Below the pieces are notes generated by a model. The model searched no databases and was not told where the DNA came from. It saw only the letters and a program-made list of their open reading frames with translations. 64,000 bases of DNA from Sneathiella sp. P13V-1 (GTDB lineage Bacteria; Pseudomonadota; Alphaproteobacteria; Sneathiellales; Sneathiellaceae): assembly GCF_015143595.1 (NCBI RefSeq), contig NZ_WYEU01000002.1:1054001-1118000 (forward strand), in the 5' to 3' direction. A program made the position numbers and the translations under genes. Of this stretch, positions 40,449-49,492 are shown in pieces; the stretch's first letter is position 1; each line of letters opens with the position of its first letter.

Positions 40449-41623
40449 CGGTCCACCTCACCGAACACAATATCCAAACTACCCAGGATGGCTGAGGCAT
40501 CAGCCAACATATGTCCGCGGGTCAGGAAGTCCATTCCCTGCAGATGCGCAAACCCTGGCGCCCGGATTTTACAACGATATGGCTTGCTGCTACCGTCTGC
40601 GACCAGATACACACCGAACTCACCTTTTGGCGCTTCGATGGCGGTATATGTTTCTCCTTCAGGGACACGAACACCTTCGGTGTAGTGTTTAAAGTGATTG
40701 ATCAGCGCTTCCATAGAAGTCTTCATGTCTGTGCGACGTGGCGGTGCAATCTTTGGATCTGTTGAAAGAACAGGACCTTCTGGCATTTTATCCAGACATT
40801 GTTCCATAATTTTCAAAGATTGACGCATTTCTTCCATGCGCATCAGATAACGGTCAAAACAGTCACCGTTCAGGCCAACAGGAACGTCAAAGTCCAACTC
40901 GCCATAAACATCATATGGCTGGGCTTTACGGATATCCCATGGCAAACCTGTCGAGCGAAGCATAACGCCTGAGAAGCCCCAGGCCATCGCTTCTTCCTGC
41001 GTTACCACACCGATATCAACATTACGCTGCTTAAAGATACGGTTTTCAGTCAGCAGCGTGGAAATATCTTCCAGAACTTTCGGGAAGTCTTTGATGAAGG
41101 TACGAATATCTTCTTCAAGGCCTGCTGGCAGGTCCTGATGAACACCGCCCACCCGGAAATATGCAGCATGCATACGGGCACCGCATACACGCTCATAGAA
41201 TTCCATCAGAGTTTCACGTTCAACAAAGCCCCAGAGCATTGGTGTCGTCGCACCAACGTCCATGGCCTGAGCACAAACGTTCATCAGGTGGTTCATAAGA
41301 CGGGAAATTTCCGCGTAAAGAACACGGATGAACTGACCGCGGCGCGGCACTTCACATCCAAGCAGTTTTTCCGCTGCCAAAACAAAACCATGCTCCTGCG
41401 CCATTGGCGCGGAATAGTCGAGCCGATCGAAATACGGCATAGACTGCATATAAGTTTTGTTTTCGATAAGTTTTTCTGTACCACGGTGAAGAAGGCCAAT
41501 ATGCGGATCAACGCGCTCAACCAATTCACCGTCCAGTTCCAGCACCATACGAAGCACACCGTGAGCGGCTGGATGCTGTGGACCAAAGTTCAGGGTATAG
41601 TTTTTAATCTCTACTTCAGCCAT
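40445..41623 (-). CDS. nuoD: NADH-quinone oxidoreductase subunit D
   Basis: 49-kDa subunit that, with NuoB, forms the quinone reduction site. 392 aa, NiFe-hydrogenase-like fold without the metal centre. [15 protein letters not shown] at the start provides the loop His, [15 protein letters not shown] and GVHQDLP follow, and the terminal DIVFGEVDR is conserved. Start codon abuts the nuoC stop. Confidence 0.98.
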   Translation of the reverse strand: MAEVEIKNYTLNFGPQHPAAHGVLRMVLELDGELVERVDPHIGLLHRGTEKLIENKTYMQSMPYFDRLDYSAPMAQEHGFVLAAEKLLGCEVPRRGQFIRVLYAEISRLMNHLMNVCAQAMDVGATTPMLWGFVERETLMEFYERVCGARMHAAYFRVGGVHQDLPAGLEEDIRTFIKDFPKVLEDISTLLTENRIFKQRNVDIGVVTQEEAMAWGFSGVMLRSTGLPWDIRKAQPYDVYGELDFDVPVGLNGDCFDRYLMRMEEMRQSLKIMEQCLDKMPEGPVLSTDPKIAPPRRTDMKTSMEALINHFKHYTEGVRVPEGETYTAIEAPKGEFGVYLVADGSSKPYRCKIRAPGFAHLQGMDFLTRGHMLADASAILGSLDIVFGEVDR

Positions 41624-42231
41624 TAGCCCTGCTCCGTCGCTTTTTCATCGCCAGGAAGAACATATTCAGTTCCCTCCCAAGGGCTTTGGAAATCGAATTT
41701 ACGGAATTCCTGTGTCAGAGAGACCGGCTCATAGACCACACGTTTTTCTTCTTCGCTGTAACGAACTTCCACATAACCCGTAAGCGGGAAGTCTTTGCGA
41801 AGCGGATGGCCGTCAAAACCGTAGTCTGTCAGCATACGGCGAAGATCCGGGTGACCGGAGAACATGATACCATACATATCCCAAGCTTCACGTTCGAACC
41901 AGTTCGCCGCAGGATAAATAGACACAGCGCTGTCTACAGGTGTACGTGCATCTGTCTGCACTTTCACTGTGATGCGCTGATTTTGTTTCAGACTAAGAAT
42001 ATTGTAGACCACATCGAAACGCTTTTCGCGTTCAGGATAATCCACACCGCAGATATCACACAAAACCTGGAACTTGCAGCTGGGATCATCACGAAGGAAA
42101 GTCAGAACCTTTTGAATGGCTTCTGCTTTTACATCAACAAACAATTCGCCATGAGCGACCGTTGTGCCTTCTACGTCCGATGCAAGCTCACCCTTGATGT
42201 GGGCTGCTAATTCATTGAGAGCATTTTCCAT
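41623..42231 (-). CDS. nuoC: NADH-quinone oxidoreductase subunit C
   Basis: 30-kDa peripheral-arm subunit. I start at the ATG at 42231 (202 aa); a GTG 15 bases earlier is possible. The family signature appears as [41 protein letters not shown] split over ~120-160. Separate from nuoD, as in alphaproteobacteria (fused in E. coli). Confidence 0.97.
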   Translation of the reverse strand: MENALNELAAHIKGELASDVEGTTVAHGELFVDVKAEAIQKVLTFLRDDPSCKFQVLCDICGVDYPEREKRFDVVYNILSLKQNQRITVKVQTDARTPVDSAVSIYPAANWFEREAWDMYGIMFSGHPDLRRMLTDYGFDGHPLRKDFPLTGYVEVRYSEEEKRVVYEPVSLTQEFRKFDFQSPWEGTEYVLPGDEKATEQG

Positions 42232-42251
42232 GAGATTACCGATCACCGCTG

Positions 42252-42803
42252 CTATCTAACGAAAGTACCGGTACGGCGAATCTTCTTCTGCAATTGGAAG
42301 ATACCGTACACCAGTGCTTCCGCTGTTGGTGGACAACCTGGAACGTATACGTCCACTGGCACAATCCGGTCACAGCCGCGGACCACTGAATAGGAATAAT
42401 GATAATAACCACCGCCATTGGCACATGACCCCATAGAGATCACATAACGAGGCTCAGCCATCTGGTCGTAAACTTTGCGAAGCGCTGGCGCCATCTTGTT
42501 GGTAAGCGTACCTGCTACAATCATCACGTCAGACTGACGAGGAGAACCACGAGGCACAACGCCAAGACGTTCCATATCGTAACGAGGCTGCCATGCGTGC
42601 ATCATTTCAACCGCGCAACAGGCAAGACCAAATGTCATTGGCCATAACGAGCCTGTGCGAGCCCAATTTACAAGCTTATCGACCTGAGTAACGACAAAAC
42701 CTTTATCGTCTAGTTCCTGGCTGATGCCGCGGAAGAAATCGTCTTGATCTCCGCCCAGCTCAATACCACCTGCAGCAGGCACGTTTGAAGGACTTACTCC
42801 CAT
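42252..42803 (-). CDS. nuoB: NADH-quinone oxidoreductase subunit B
   Basis: Binds the last 4Fe-4S cluster (N2) before quinone. 183 aa from the ATG at 42803 (GGGAG 7 bases upstream); an ATG at 42824 is the alternative. Cysteines: adjacent Cys-Cys in [12 protein letters not shown], then [12 protein letters not shown] and [12 protein letters not shown]. Overlaps nuoA by 10 bases. Confidence 0.97.
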   Translation of the reverse strand: MGVSPSNVPAAGGIELGGDQDDFFRGISQELDDKGFVVTQVDKLVNWARTGSLWPMTFGLACCAVEMMHAWQPRYDMERLGVVPRGSPRQSDVMIVAGTLTNKMAPALRKVYDQMAEPRYVISMGSCANGGGYYHYSYSVVRGCDRIVPVDVYVPGCPPTAEALVYGIFQLQKKIRRTGTFVR

Positions 42804-43159
42804 TCCAGGGCTCCCTTCTTCCATTCATAAACAAAACCGATGGTCAGAATTCCAAGGAAGACAACCATTGACCAGAAACCGAACATACCTATATCCCCAA
42901 GAGACACAGCCCACGGGAAGAGGAAGGCAACTTCAAGGTCGAAGATGATAAAGAGGATCGCAACCAAATAGAAGCGCACGTCAAACTGATTACGCGCATC
43001 ATCAAAAGGTTCAAATCCACATTCATAAGGAGACAGTTTTTCCGCATCTGGATGCTGTCTTGCCACAATCATGGAGGCTAGAACGATAACGGCTGAGAGA
43101 CCGCCCGCTACGCCCAGGAAGATAAGAATGGGCAGGTATTCAAGTAGCAATGCTTCCAT
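42794..43159 (-). CDS. nuoA: NADH-quinone oxidoreductase subunit A
   Basis: Membrane subunit at the junction of the two arms (ND3 homologue). 121 aa from the ATG at 43159, three helices; the conserved loop [16 protein letters not shown] with its active/deactive-state cysteine is at ~45-60. First gene of the nuoA-N operon. Confidence 0.97.
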   Translation of the reverse strand: MEALLLEYLPILIFLGVAGGLSAVIVLASMIVARQHPDAEKLSPYECGFEPFDDARNQFDVRFYLVAILFIIFDLEVAFLFPWAVSLGDIGMFGFWSMVVFLGILTIGFVYEWKKGALEWE

Positions 43160-43236
43160 CTTTATAGACCATAGCGACAATACCGCTCACAGGACGTGAC
43201 CGGACTGCGCTACTCCCTTTAGCTCAGTTCATCTGC

Positions 43237-43242
43237 ATTATA
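43237..43242 (-). promoter_or_regulatory. Possible -10 element of the nuo operon
   Basis: A perfect TATAAT on the minus strand, 78 bases upstream of the nuoA start. The -35 region is only T-rich (no clear TTGACA), so the assignment is weak. Confidence 0.35.
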
Positions 43243-43415
43243 GTGTGGGTTATAAGGAAAAAAAGCCAATTAGCAACCAAATTTAACCAATTTTTTTTAC
43301 CTGTAACCAATTGGCACACGTATAGAAAAATAGACTTAATTTCTGATTAACTTTGAAATTTCAGTGGGGAAGGTTTTGAAGCCTAGGGGCTGTACAGCGG
43401 GGCTTCTAAAAGAAG

Positions 43416-43492
<77 letters not shown>

Positions 43493-43505
43493 GCTGTGAG
43501 GCCGT

Positions 43506-43534
43506 GTTTTATTGAAGGAGCCCCAATCTGTCAA
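43506..43534 (-). promoter_or_regulatory. Promoter of tRNA-Asp
   Basis: TTGACA (43529-43534), 17-base spacer, TAAAAC (43506-43511) on the minus strand, 14 bases before the mature tRNA 5' end. Confidence 0.65.
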
Positions 43535-44008
43535 GCAACATAAATGCTTTTTTTTCAGTTTTTTTTCGGAGCCTTTAAAAGGCTAGAAAAACTGCCAATC
43601 TGACGGAAATTTTTATCCCCATTTTGAGGAAATTTAGATGACCTTCGGTAAGTTTTAAAAAAAATGTCACCAGCACTTTCTAAAATTCGTCGATTTAGAT
43701 TCATAATCTGAAGATTGAATCGTTTTTCTCACGCTTAAACCATTACCCTGAATTCATATTAATCTAATAGAATCAATATTTTATATTCCACAAACAAAAT
43801 TATATGATTCATTGAAAGTGGAATCTCTTCAAATCAGGAAAGACCGATTCATCTTAAAAAACACTCACCCCCTCCCCCTTCCCTGAGGCCGTATTAAGAT
43901 AGTCAGAAAGTGCACCTTATTACCCTGCTGTAAAACCACTGTCATAGGAGACAGATATGGTTCAATGCATCTGTGATTTACTGGGTGGCGGGAGATTGGC
44001 TAGGAAAG
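43535..44008. other. AT-rich gap between two tRNA genes
   Basis: About 470 bases without a confident gene. It holds six GANTC sites within 153 bp (43698, 43717, 43770, 43806, 43821, 43846), several T-runs, a palindromic AGCCTTTAAAAGGCT (43570-43584) and a C/T-rich stretch (CACCCCCTCCCCCTTCCCT, 43866-43884). A 28-codon frame on the plus strand (43957-44043) has GGAG six bases before its ATG, but its 3' part is the tRNA-Val terminator hairpin. Confidence 0.5.
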
Positions 44009-44043
44009 CAAAAAGGCTCGCAGAAGCGAGCCTTTTGAGATGA
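43957..44043 (+). CDS. Doubtful 28-aa ORF
   Basis: ATG at 43957 with TAGGAGACAGAT upstream. The predicted product starts MVQCICDLLGGG and continues with a basic helix (RLARKAKRLAEASLLR). The GGCTCGC/GCGAGCC hairpin codes for the last third and the stop falls at the edge of tRNA-Val. Good ribosome binding site, but no recognised relative. Confidence 0.2.
   Translation: MVQCICDLLGGGRLARKAKRLAEASLLR
44009..44036 (-). terminator. Terminator of tRNA-Val
   Basis: GGCTCGC, loop TTCT, GCGAGCC followed by TTTTTGC on the minus strand, 8 bases past the tRNA 3' end. TTTTG on the other side means it could also end a plus-strand transcript. Confidence 0.85.
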
Positions 44044-44120
44044 TGGTGGGTGATGAGAGATTCGAACTCCCGACCCCTTCGGTGTAAACGAAGTGCTCTA
44101 ACCAGCTGAGCTAATCACCC
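44044..44120 (-). tRNA. tRNA-Val (TAC)
   Basis: 77 bases with CCA encoded. Acceptor GGGTGAT/ATCACCC, discriminator A, anticodon stem CTTCG-TTTACAC-CGAAG with anticodon TAC. Between the hupB terminator and its own terminator. Confidence 0.97.
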
Positions 44121-44172
44121 ATCGTTGTTGTTGCGAGGCAGTGTATAACAGGCCCTTTTGACAAATGGAAGT

Positions 44173-44211
44173 AAAAAAAACGGGTCAGACCATTTTTTTT
44201 GATCTGACCCG
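44173..44211 (-). terminator. Terminator of hupB
   Basis: CGGGTCAGA, A-rich loop, TCTGACCCG followed by eight Ts on the minus strand, 27 bases past the hupB stop. Confidence 0.92.
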
Positions 44212-44237
44212 AATATTAGGTAAAAAGCCTATATAAA

Positions 44238-44513
44238 TTAGCTATTTACTGCGTCTTTCAGAGCTTTACCAGCTTTGAATTTAGGTTGTTTTGACGCCGC
44301 GATCTGGATTGTTTCACCAGTACGTGGGTTACGTCCCTCAGAGGCTTTACGTTCAGACACACTGAATGTGCCAAAGCCGACGAGACGAACGTCATCACCG
44401 CTGGATAACGCGTTAGAAACAGCTTCTAGGACTGCATCAACACCTTTAGCGGCATCTGCTTTACCAAGGCCGGAAATTTCAGCCACTGCGGCAACGAGAT
44501 CGTTCTTATTCAC
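44238..44513 (-). CDS. hupB: DNA-binding protein HU
   Basis: Nucleoid protein that bends DNA non-specifically. 91 aa. MNKNDLVAAVAE start, VRLVGFGTFSV core and the arm motif GRNPRTGETIQI (~60-71) are typical. The start is GTG at 44513 with GGGGG 7 bases upstream. Directly downstream of lon, the usual order, but with its own promoter and terminator. Confidence 0.96.
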   Translation of the reverse strand: MNKNDLVAAVAEISGLGKADAAKGVDAVLEAVSNALSSGDDVRLVGFGTFSVSERKASEGRNPRTGETIQIAASKQPKFKAGKALKDAVNS

Positions 44514-44584
44514 TTTAAAGCCCCCTTCGAATTAGGATAACACATTTTCAAAATTCCAAAATATGTCCAACAAAAGACCTGTGA

Positions 44585-44613
44585 ATACTAGTAGCGACAT
44601 TCCCTGCGGTCAA
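44585..44613 (-). promoter_or_regulatory. Promoter of hupB
   Basis: TTGACC (44608-44613), 17-base spacer, TAGTAT (44585-44590) on the minus strand, about 65 bases before the GTG start. Confidence 0.55.
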
Positions 44614-44672
44614 AGAGAAAATTGAGGTTATCCCCAGCTTTTCTGCGCATTTCAGACATATTTCAGAAAATT

Positions 44673-47084
44673 TTAGTGAGTTGTGACCCCATCCGTTACT
44701 TTTTGGCCAGATGCTGCACTTGCGAGCTCTTGCGCAACACGCTCTTCACTCCAGTCAAGTGGCTCCAGAGGCTTGGTCAAAGCAATTTTCAACACCTCTT
44801 CAACGTCAGAAACAGGTATAATTTTCAATCCCTCTTTCACATTGTCGGGAATCTCTGCCAAATCCTTTTCATTCTCTTTCGGAATCAGGACGGTTTTGAT
44901 ACCACCGCGCAAGGCGGCCAGAAGTTTTTCCTTCAGTCCACCAATTGGAAGTACTCGACCACGAAGTGTTACCTCGCCAGTCATCGCAACATCATTGTGA
45001 ACCGGAATGTTGGTCAATACAGAGATGATAGATGTCACCATTGCAATGCCAGCAGAAGGACCATCTTTCGGAGTTGCCCCTTCCGGGACGTGAACGTGAA
45101 TATCATGACGATCAAAATCGGTGGGTTTCACGCCCATTTCCAGACAGCGAGATTGGACAAAGCTTTTCGCAGCCTGAACAGATTCCTGCATCACATCACC
45201 GAGCTTACCGGTAATCTGCATACGTCCTTTACCGTATAGCTTGACGGCTTCAATATTCAAAAGCTCACCGCCCACTTCGGTCCACGCAAGTCCTGTGACC
45301 ATGCCAACTTGATCATCTTCTTCGATTTCACCAAAGCGATGACGACGAACTCCAGCGTAATCTTCAAGATTCTTTGGTGTCACCTCAATTGTTTTGGCCT
45401 CGCCAGTAACAATTTCCTTCACCGCCTTACGCGCCAATTTTGCAATTTCGCGTTCCAGATTACGAACACCAGCTTCTCGGCAGTAATAACGGATCAAGTC
45501 ACGTATTGCGTCATCAGTTATAGACCATTCGTCTTTTTTCAGGCCATGATTCTTAACCTGTTTTTGAACCAAATGACGTTTGGCGATTTCAACTTTTTCA
45601 TCTTCCGTATAGCCGGACAGTTGAATGATCTCCATACGATCCCGCAGCGGACCCGGCATATTCAAAGAGTTTGCCGTACAGATAAACATCACTTCTGAAA
45701 GATCATATTCGACTTCCAGATAATGGTCTGCGAAATGCGTATTTTGTTCAGGGTCCAAAACTTCCAGCAATGCGGAAGATGGATCACCCCGGAAATCATT
45801 ACCCAGCTTGTCGATCTCGTCAAAGAGGAACAATGGATTGATTGATTTTGCCTTCTTCATGGACTGAATGACTTTACCTGGCATTGAACCAATGTAAGTC
45901 CGGCGGTGACCACGAATTTCTGCTTCGTCGCGCACGCCACCCAAGGCAACGCGTACAAAATTACGCCCAGTTGCTTTCGCAACTGATTGGCCAAGAGATG
46001 TTTTACCCACACCAGGAGGGCCTACGAGGCAAAGAATGGAGCCCTGATTCTTACGAACACGCTGCTGAACAGCAAGATATTCAAGAATACGCTCTTTCAC
46101 CTTCTCCAGACCATAATGATCATCATTCAGCACAGTTTCAGCGTGGTTCAGATCTTTCTTCACGCGGGTACGCTTTCCCCAAGGAATGGTCAGCAACCAA
46201 TCCAGATAGTTACGCACAACTGTCGCTTCCGCTGACATGGGACTCATATTGCGAAGTTTTTTAAGCTCCTGCTGACATTTTTCTTCAGCTTCTTTAGTCA
46301 GCTTGGTCTTAGAGATTTTCTCTTCCAGTTCGGAGAGTTCATCTTTGCCCTCTTCCCCTTCGCCGAGCTCTTTCTGAATGGCCTTCATCTGCTCATTCAG
46401 ATAATACTCGCGTTGAGTTTTCTCCATTTGCCGTTTCACGCGACTACGGATTTTCTTTTCAACCTGCAGAACGCCTATTTCATCTTCCATAAGACTGTAA
46501 ACGCGCTCAAGACGTTCTGACGCGGTATCGATCTCCAAAAGCTCCTGCTTTTCGGTGATTTTAAGCGCCATATGAGACGCCATTGTGTCTGCAAGTTTTG
46601 AAGGCTCGTCAATCTGGTTCAAAGAGACAAGAACCTCAGGCGGAACTTTGCGGTTCAGCTTCACATATTGCTCAAACTGCGTAATCACTGACCGTGCCAA
46701 AGCCTCAAGCTCAGGTGTTTCCTGATCTTTTTCCTCAATCAGTTCAGCATGAACCTGAAAGAATTCTTCGTTATCAATGAAGCTGTCGATACGGGCGCGC
46801 TCAACACCTTCAACCAGAACCTTGACGGTTCCATCAGGTAGTTTCAGAAGCTGCAAAACTGAAGCGATCGTCCCCACACGATGAATATCATCTTCGCCTG
46901 GGTCGTCCTGACTAGCATTCTTCTGTGCAACAAGCAGGATTTGCTTGTCATCCTTCATTACATCTTCCAAAGCACGAACGGATTTATCCCGGCCAACAAA
47001 AAGCGGAACAATCATGTGCGGAAAGACAACAATGTCTCTCAACGGAAGAACAGGGAAAATCTGAGTTTGTGGTGTCTCGAGCAT
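44673..47084 (-). CDS. lon: ATP-dependent protease La (Lon)
   Basis: Soluble AAA+ serine protease for damaged and regulatory proteins; in alphaproteobacteria it degrades CcrM, DnaA and SciP. 803 aa: N-terminal substrate domain (~10-205), AAA+ domain with Walker A GPPGVGKT (~355) and FLFDEIDKLG, and the protease domain with the catalytic Ser677 in DGPSAGIAM and the Lys in GGLKEK (~720). Between clpX and hupB. Confidence 0.98.
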   Translation of the reverse strand: MLETPQTQIFPVLPLRDIVVFPHMIVPLFVGRDKSVRALEDVMKDDKQILLVAQKNASQDDPGEDDIHRVGTIASVLQLLKLPDGTVKVLVEGVERARIDSFIDNEEFFQVHAELIEEKDQETPELEALARSVITQFEQYVKLNRKVPPEVLVSLNQIDEPSKLADTMASHMALKITEKQELLEIDTASERLERVYSLMEDEIGVLQVEKKIRSRVKRQMEKTQREYYLNEQMKAIQKELGEGEEGKDELSELEEKISKTKLTKEAEEKCQQELKKLRNMSPMSAEATVVRNYLDWLLTIPWGKRTRVKKDLNHAETVLNDDHYGLEKVKERILEYLAVQQRVRKNQGSILCLVGPPGVGKTSLGQSVAKATGRNFVRVALGGVRDEAEIRGHRRTYIGSMPGKVIQSMKKAKSINPLFLFDEIDKLGNDFRGDPSSALLEVLDPEQNTHFADHYLEVEYDLSEVMFICTANSLNMPGPLRDRMEIIQLSGYTEDEKVEIAKRHLVQKQVKNHGLKKDEWSITDDAIRDLIRYYCREAGVRNLEREIAKLARKAVKEIVTGEAKTIEVTPKNLEDYAGVRRHRFGEIEEDDQVGMVTGLAWTEVGGELLNIEAVKLYGKGRMQITGKLGDVMQESVQAAKSFVQSRCLEMGVKPTDFDRHDIHVHVPEGATPKDGPSAGIAMVTSIISVLTNIPVHNDVAMTGEVTLRGRVLPIGGLKEKLLAALRGGIKTVLIPKENEKDLAEIPDNVKEGLKIIPVSDVEEVLKIALTKPLEPLDWSEERVAQELASAASGQKVTDGVTTH

Positions 47085-47161
47085 CGATAGAACCTATCAG
47101 ACCTGCGCCACCGACCGAATAACTCCAGTAATGTGGACACAGGTCCTGTATTTGGAAAGTA

Positions 47162-47180
47162 CGGGGTGACGAACACCCCG
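47162..47180 (-). terminator. Hairpin after clpX
   Basis: CGGGGTG, loop TTCGT, CACCCCG, 13 bases past the clpX stop, followed only by TACTTTCC on the minus strand. The weak U-tract suggests partial termination between clpX and lon. Confidence 0.45.
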
Positions 47181-47193
47181 ATAAAAATATTAA

Positions 47194-48459
47194 CTACGCG
47201 CTATTGCCGCTGGCATCTTTGCGATCAGCATAAATGTAGAGCGGTTGCCCCTCACCTTCAACAACGTCTCCATTAATAACAATTTCTTCAACGTTTTCGA
47301 CGGTAGGTAGATCATACATAGGATTTAGCAGGATCGCTTCAAGAATAGAACGAAGACCACGGGCACCTGTCTTACGCTCAATTGCTTTTGTTGCAATGGC
47401 TGAAAGCGCATCTTCGGTGAAGGTCAGTTTCACTTCTTCCATCTCAAACAGACGTTGATATTGCTTCACCAGAGCATTTTTCGGCGCCGTAAGAATTTCG
47501 ATCAGGGCCTCTTCATCCAGATCTTCAAGTGTCGCCAAAACAGGCAGACGACCAACAAATTCTGGAATCATACCAAATTTCGTCAGATCATCAGGTTCCA
47601 CACCTTTCAGCAACTCACCTGTTTTGCGATCGTCTTCAGACTGAACATCCGCACCAAAACCGATGGAGGAATCCCGACCACGTGAAGAGATAATCTTATC
47701 AAGGCCAGCGAAAGCCCCGCCGCAGATAAACAGAATGTTTGTTGTATCAACTTGCAAGAACTCTTGCTGTGGATGTTTACGGCCACCTTGTGGTGGAACG
47801 GACGCAACTGTCCCTTCCATGATTTTCAGCAAGGCCTGCTGTACCCCCTCACCAGATACATCACGTGTGATGGATGGATTATCAGATTTGCGGCTGATTT
47901 TATCCACCTCGTCAATATAAACGATACCGCGCTGAGCGCGTTCAACGTTGTATTCAGCAGACTGAAGCAATTTCAGGATAATGTTTTCAACATCTTCACC
48001 AACATAACCAGCTTCGGTCAGGGTTGTCGCATCAGCCATAGTAAATGGCACATCTAGGATACGTGCCAATGTCTGCGCCAGAAGTGTCTTACCACAACCA
48101 GTTGGACCGATCAGAAGGATATTGGATTTTGCCAGTTCTACATCATCTGACTTTGAACCGTGATGCAGGCGCTTATAGTGGTTGTGTACCGCAACAGACA
48201 GAACTTTCTTCGCGTGCTTCTGACCAATCACATAATCATTGAGAACGTCATTAATCTCAGAAGGTGTCGGTACACCATCACTGGATTTCACCAAAGTGCT
48301 TTTATGTTCTTCGCGGATAATATCCATGCAGAGCTCAACACACTCGTCACAGATAAAGACAGTCGGCCCTGCGATAAGTTTGCGCACTTCATGCTGGCTT
48401 TTGCCGCAGAAGGAGCAATACAGGGTGCTTTTTGAATCTCCGCCACTTAATTTGGTCAT
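47194..48459 (-). CDS. clpX: ClpXP unfoldase ClpX
   Basis: AAA+ unfoldase feeding substrates to ClpP. 421 aa from the ATG at 48459; the longer upstream frame is non-coding. N-terminal zinc domain with Cys15, Cys18, Cys37 and Cys40, Walker A GPTGCGKT (~118), Walker [11 protein letters not shown], and the GYVGEDVE pore-loop motif. The IGF loop that docks to ClpP appears as IGFGADVQ. 227 bases downstream of clpP. Confidence 0.98.
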   Translation of the reverse strand: MTKLSGGDSKSTLYCSFCGKSQHEVRKLIAGPTVFICDECVELCMDIIREEHKSTLVKSSDGVPTPSEINDVLNDYVIGQKHAKKVLSVAVHNHYKRLHHGSKSDDVELAKSNILLIGPTGCGKTLLAQTLARILDVPFTMADATTLTEAGYVGEDVENIILKLLQSAEYNVERAQRGIVYIDEVDKISRKSDNPSITRDVSGEGVQQALLKIMEGTVASVPPQGGRKHPQQEFLQVDTTNILFICGGAFAGLDKIISSRGRDSSIGFGADVQSEDDRKTGELLKGVEPDDLTKFGMIPEFVGRLPVLATLEDLDEEALIEILTAPKNALVKQYQRLFEMEEVKLTFTEDALSAIATKAIERKTGARGLRSILEAILLNPMYDLPTVENVEEIVINGDVVEGEGQPLYIYADRKDASGNSA

Positions 48460-48625
48460 AGATACTCCAATATCTCGATGGACTTTCCATATTAGCCGCC
48501 GACCGGCGGACCGACAACAAGAATGTGAACCTCTTCTTTTACGTCGTAGCCGAAAAGCAGATTTCAACGCCCCTTGGATCAAATATTACAATCCATGCAG
48601 TCAACATTCCGTTAACAACGCAAAT

Positions 48626-48651
48626 GGGGCTGCGAATTTCTTCGCCGCCCC
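48626..48651 (-). terminator. Hairpin after clpP
   Basis: GGGGC-G-GCGAA, loop GAAA, TTCGC-A-GCCCC (11-bp stem with one mismatch) on the minus strand, 35 bases past the clpP stop, then ATTTG. Weak U-tract; probably partial termination before clpX. Confidence 0.5.
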
Positions 48652-48686
48652 ACCTTGACTAATTGATCAGTGAATCAGTCAGAAGA

Positions 48687-49328
48687 TCAGGATTTGCTCC
48701 CTTCCCCTTCTGCTGCTTCTGGACGGCTTGAAACCACTTCATCAATCAAACCAAATTCCTTGGCCTCATCAGCGGTCATGAAGTTATCGCGCTCCATGGA
48801 GCGTTCAATGACGTCCAGTGGCTGGCCTGTGTGTTCAACATACAGGTCATTCAAGCGGGCACGAATTTTCAGGATCTCACGCGCCTGAATTTCGATGTCT
48901 GTTGCCTGCCCCTGCGCACCACCTGAAGGTTGGTGGATCATCACCCGCGCATTTGGCAATGCAAAGCGCTGACCTTTCGTTCCTGCTGTCAGCAGGAATG
49001 ACCCCATAGAGGCGGCCTGACCAACACAAACTGTGGAAATTTCAGGTTTGATATACTGCATTGTGTCATACATCGCCAAACCGGACGTTACAACGCCACC
49101 GGGAGAGTTGATATACATGTAAATCGGCTTGTTAGGATTCTCAGCTTCAAGGAACAGAAGCTGGGCAGTAACAAGGCTCGCCATCCCATCATGGACCTGC
49201 CCGGTCACAAAGATGATACGTTCCTTCAAAAGACGTGAAAAAATATCATATGAACGTTCGCCTCTAGCTGTCTGCTCAACAACCATCGGGATCAGTGTGT
49301 TCATATAAGTATCAATCGCATCAGCCAT
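48687..49328 (-). CDS. clpP: ClpP protease subunit
   Basis: Tetradecameric serine protease chamber for ClpX/ClpA. 213 aa. Catalytic triad Ser107 (GQAASMGS), His132 (MIHQPSGG) and Asp181 (ERDNFM). The N-terminal ~14 residues are the propeptide/axial loop region. Follows tig after a strong terminator, so it likely has its own promoter in the 164-base gap. Confidence 0.98.
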   Translation of the reverse strand: MADAIDTYMNTLIPMVVEQTARGERSYDIFSRLLKERIIFVTGQVHDGMASLVTAQLLFLEAENPNKPIYMYINSPGGVVTSGLAMYDTMQYIKPEISTVCVGQAASMGSFLLTAGTKGQRFALPNARVMIHQPSGGAQGQATDIEIQAREILKIRARLNDLYVEHTGQPLDVIERSMERDNFMTADEAKEFGLIDEVVSSRPEAAEGEGSKS

Positions 49329-49432
49329 AGTGCTGTTTCCTCAGTTGAATTTGTATTATTTCCAATGTGCATATGATTTGGAAAATTACCACCCAAAAAC
49401 GAATTTTCTTCGATTTCTTGTTCATTTAAATC

Positions 49433-49466
49433 AAAAAAGGCGACCGTTATTCTAGCAACGGTCGCC
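49433..49466 (-). terminator. Terminator of tig
   Basis: GGCGACCGTT, 8-base loop, AACGGTCGCC followed by TTTTTTGATTT on the minus strand, 27 bases past the tig stop. Perfect 10-bp stem. Confidence 0.93.
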
Positions 49467-49492
49467 TCTTTAGAATTGTTTAGATGACTGAA

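Noticed and set aside
43570-43584. AGCCTTTAAAAGGCT as a terminator
   Set aside because: The T-run is on the wrong side of the stem for either strand, and the stem is AT-rich; no gene ends next to it.
48460-48582. 41-residue N-terminal extension of ClpX
   Set aside because: Very basic, cysteine-containing sequence unlike any ClpX; the zinc-domain start at 48459 fits the family.
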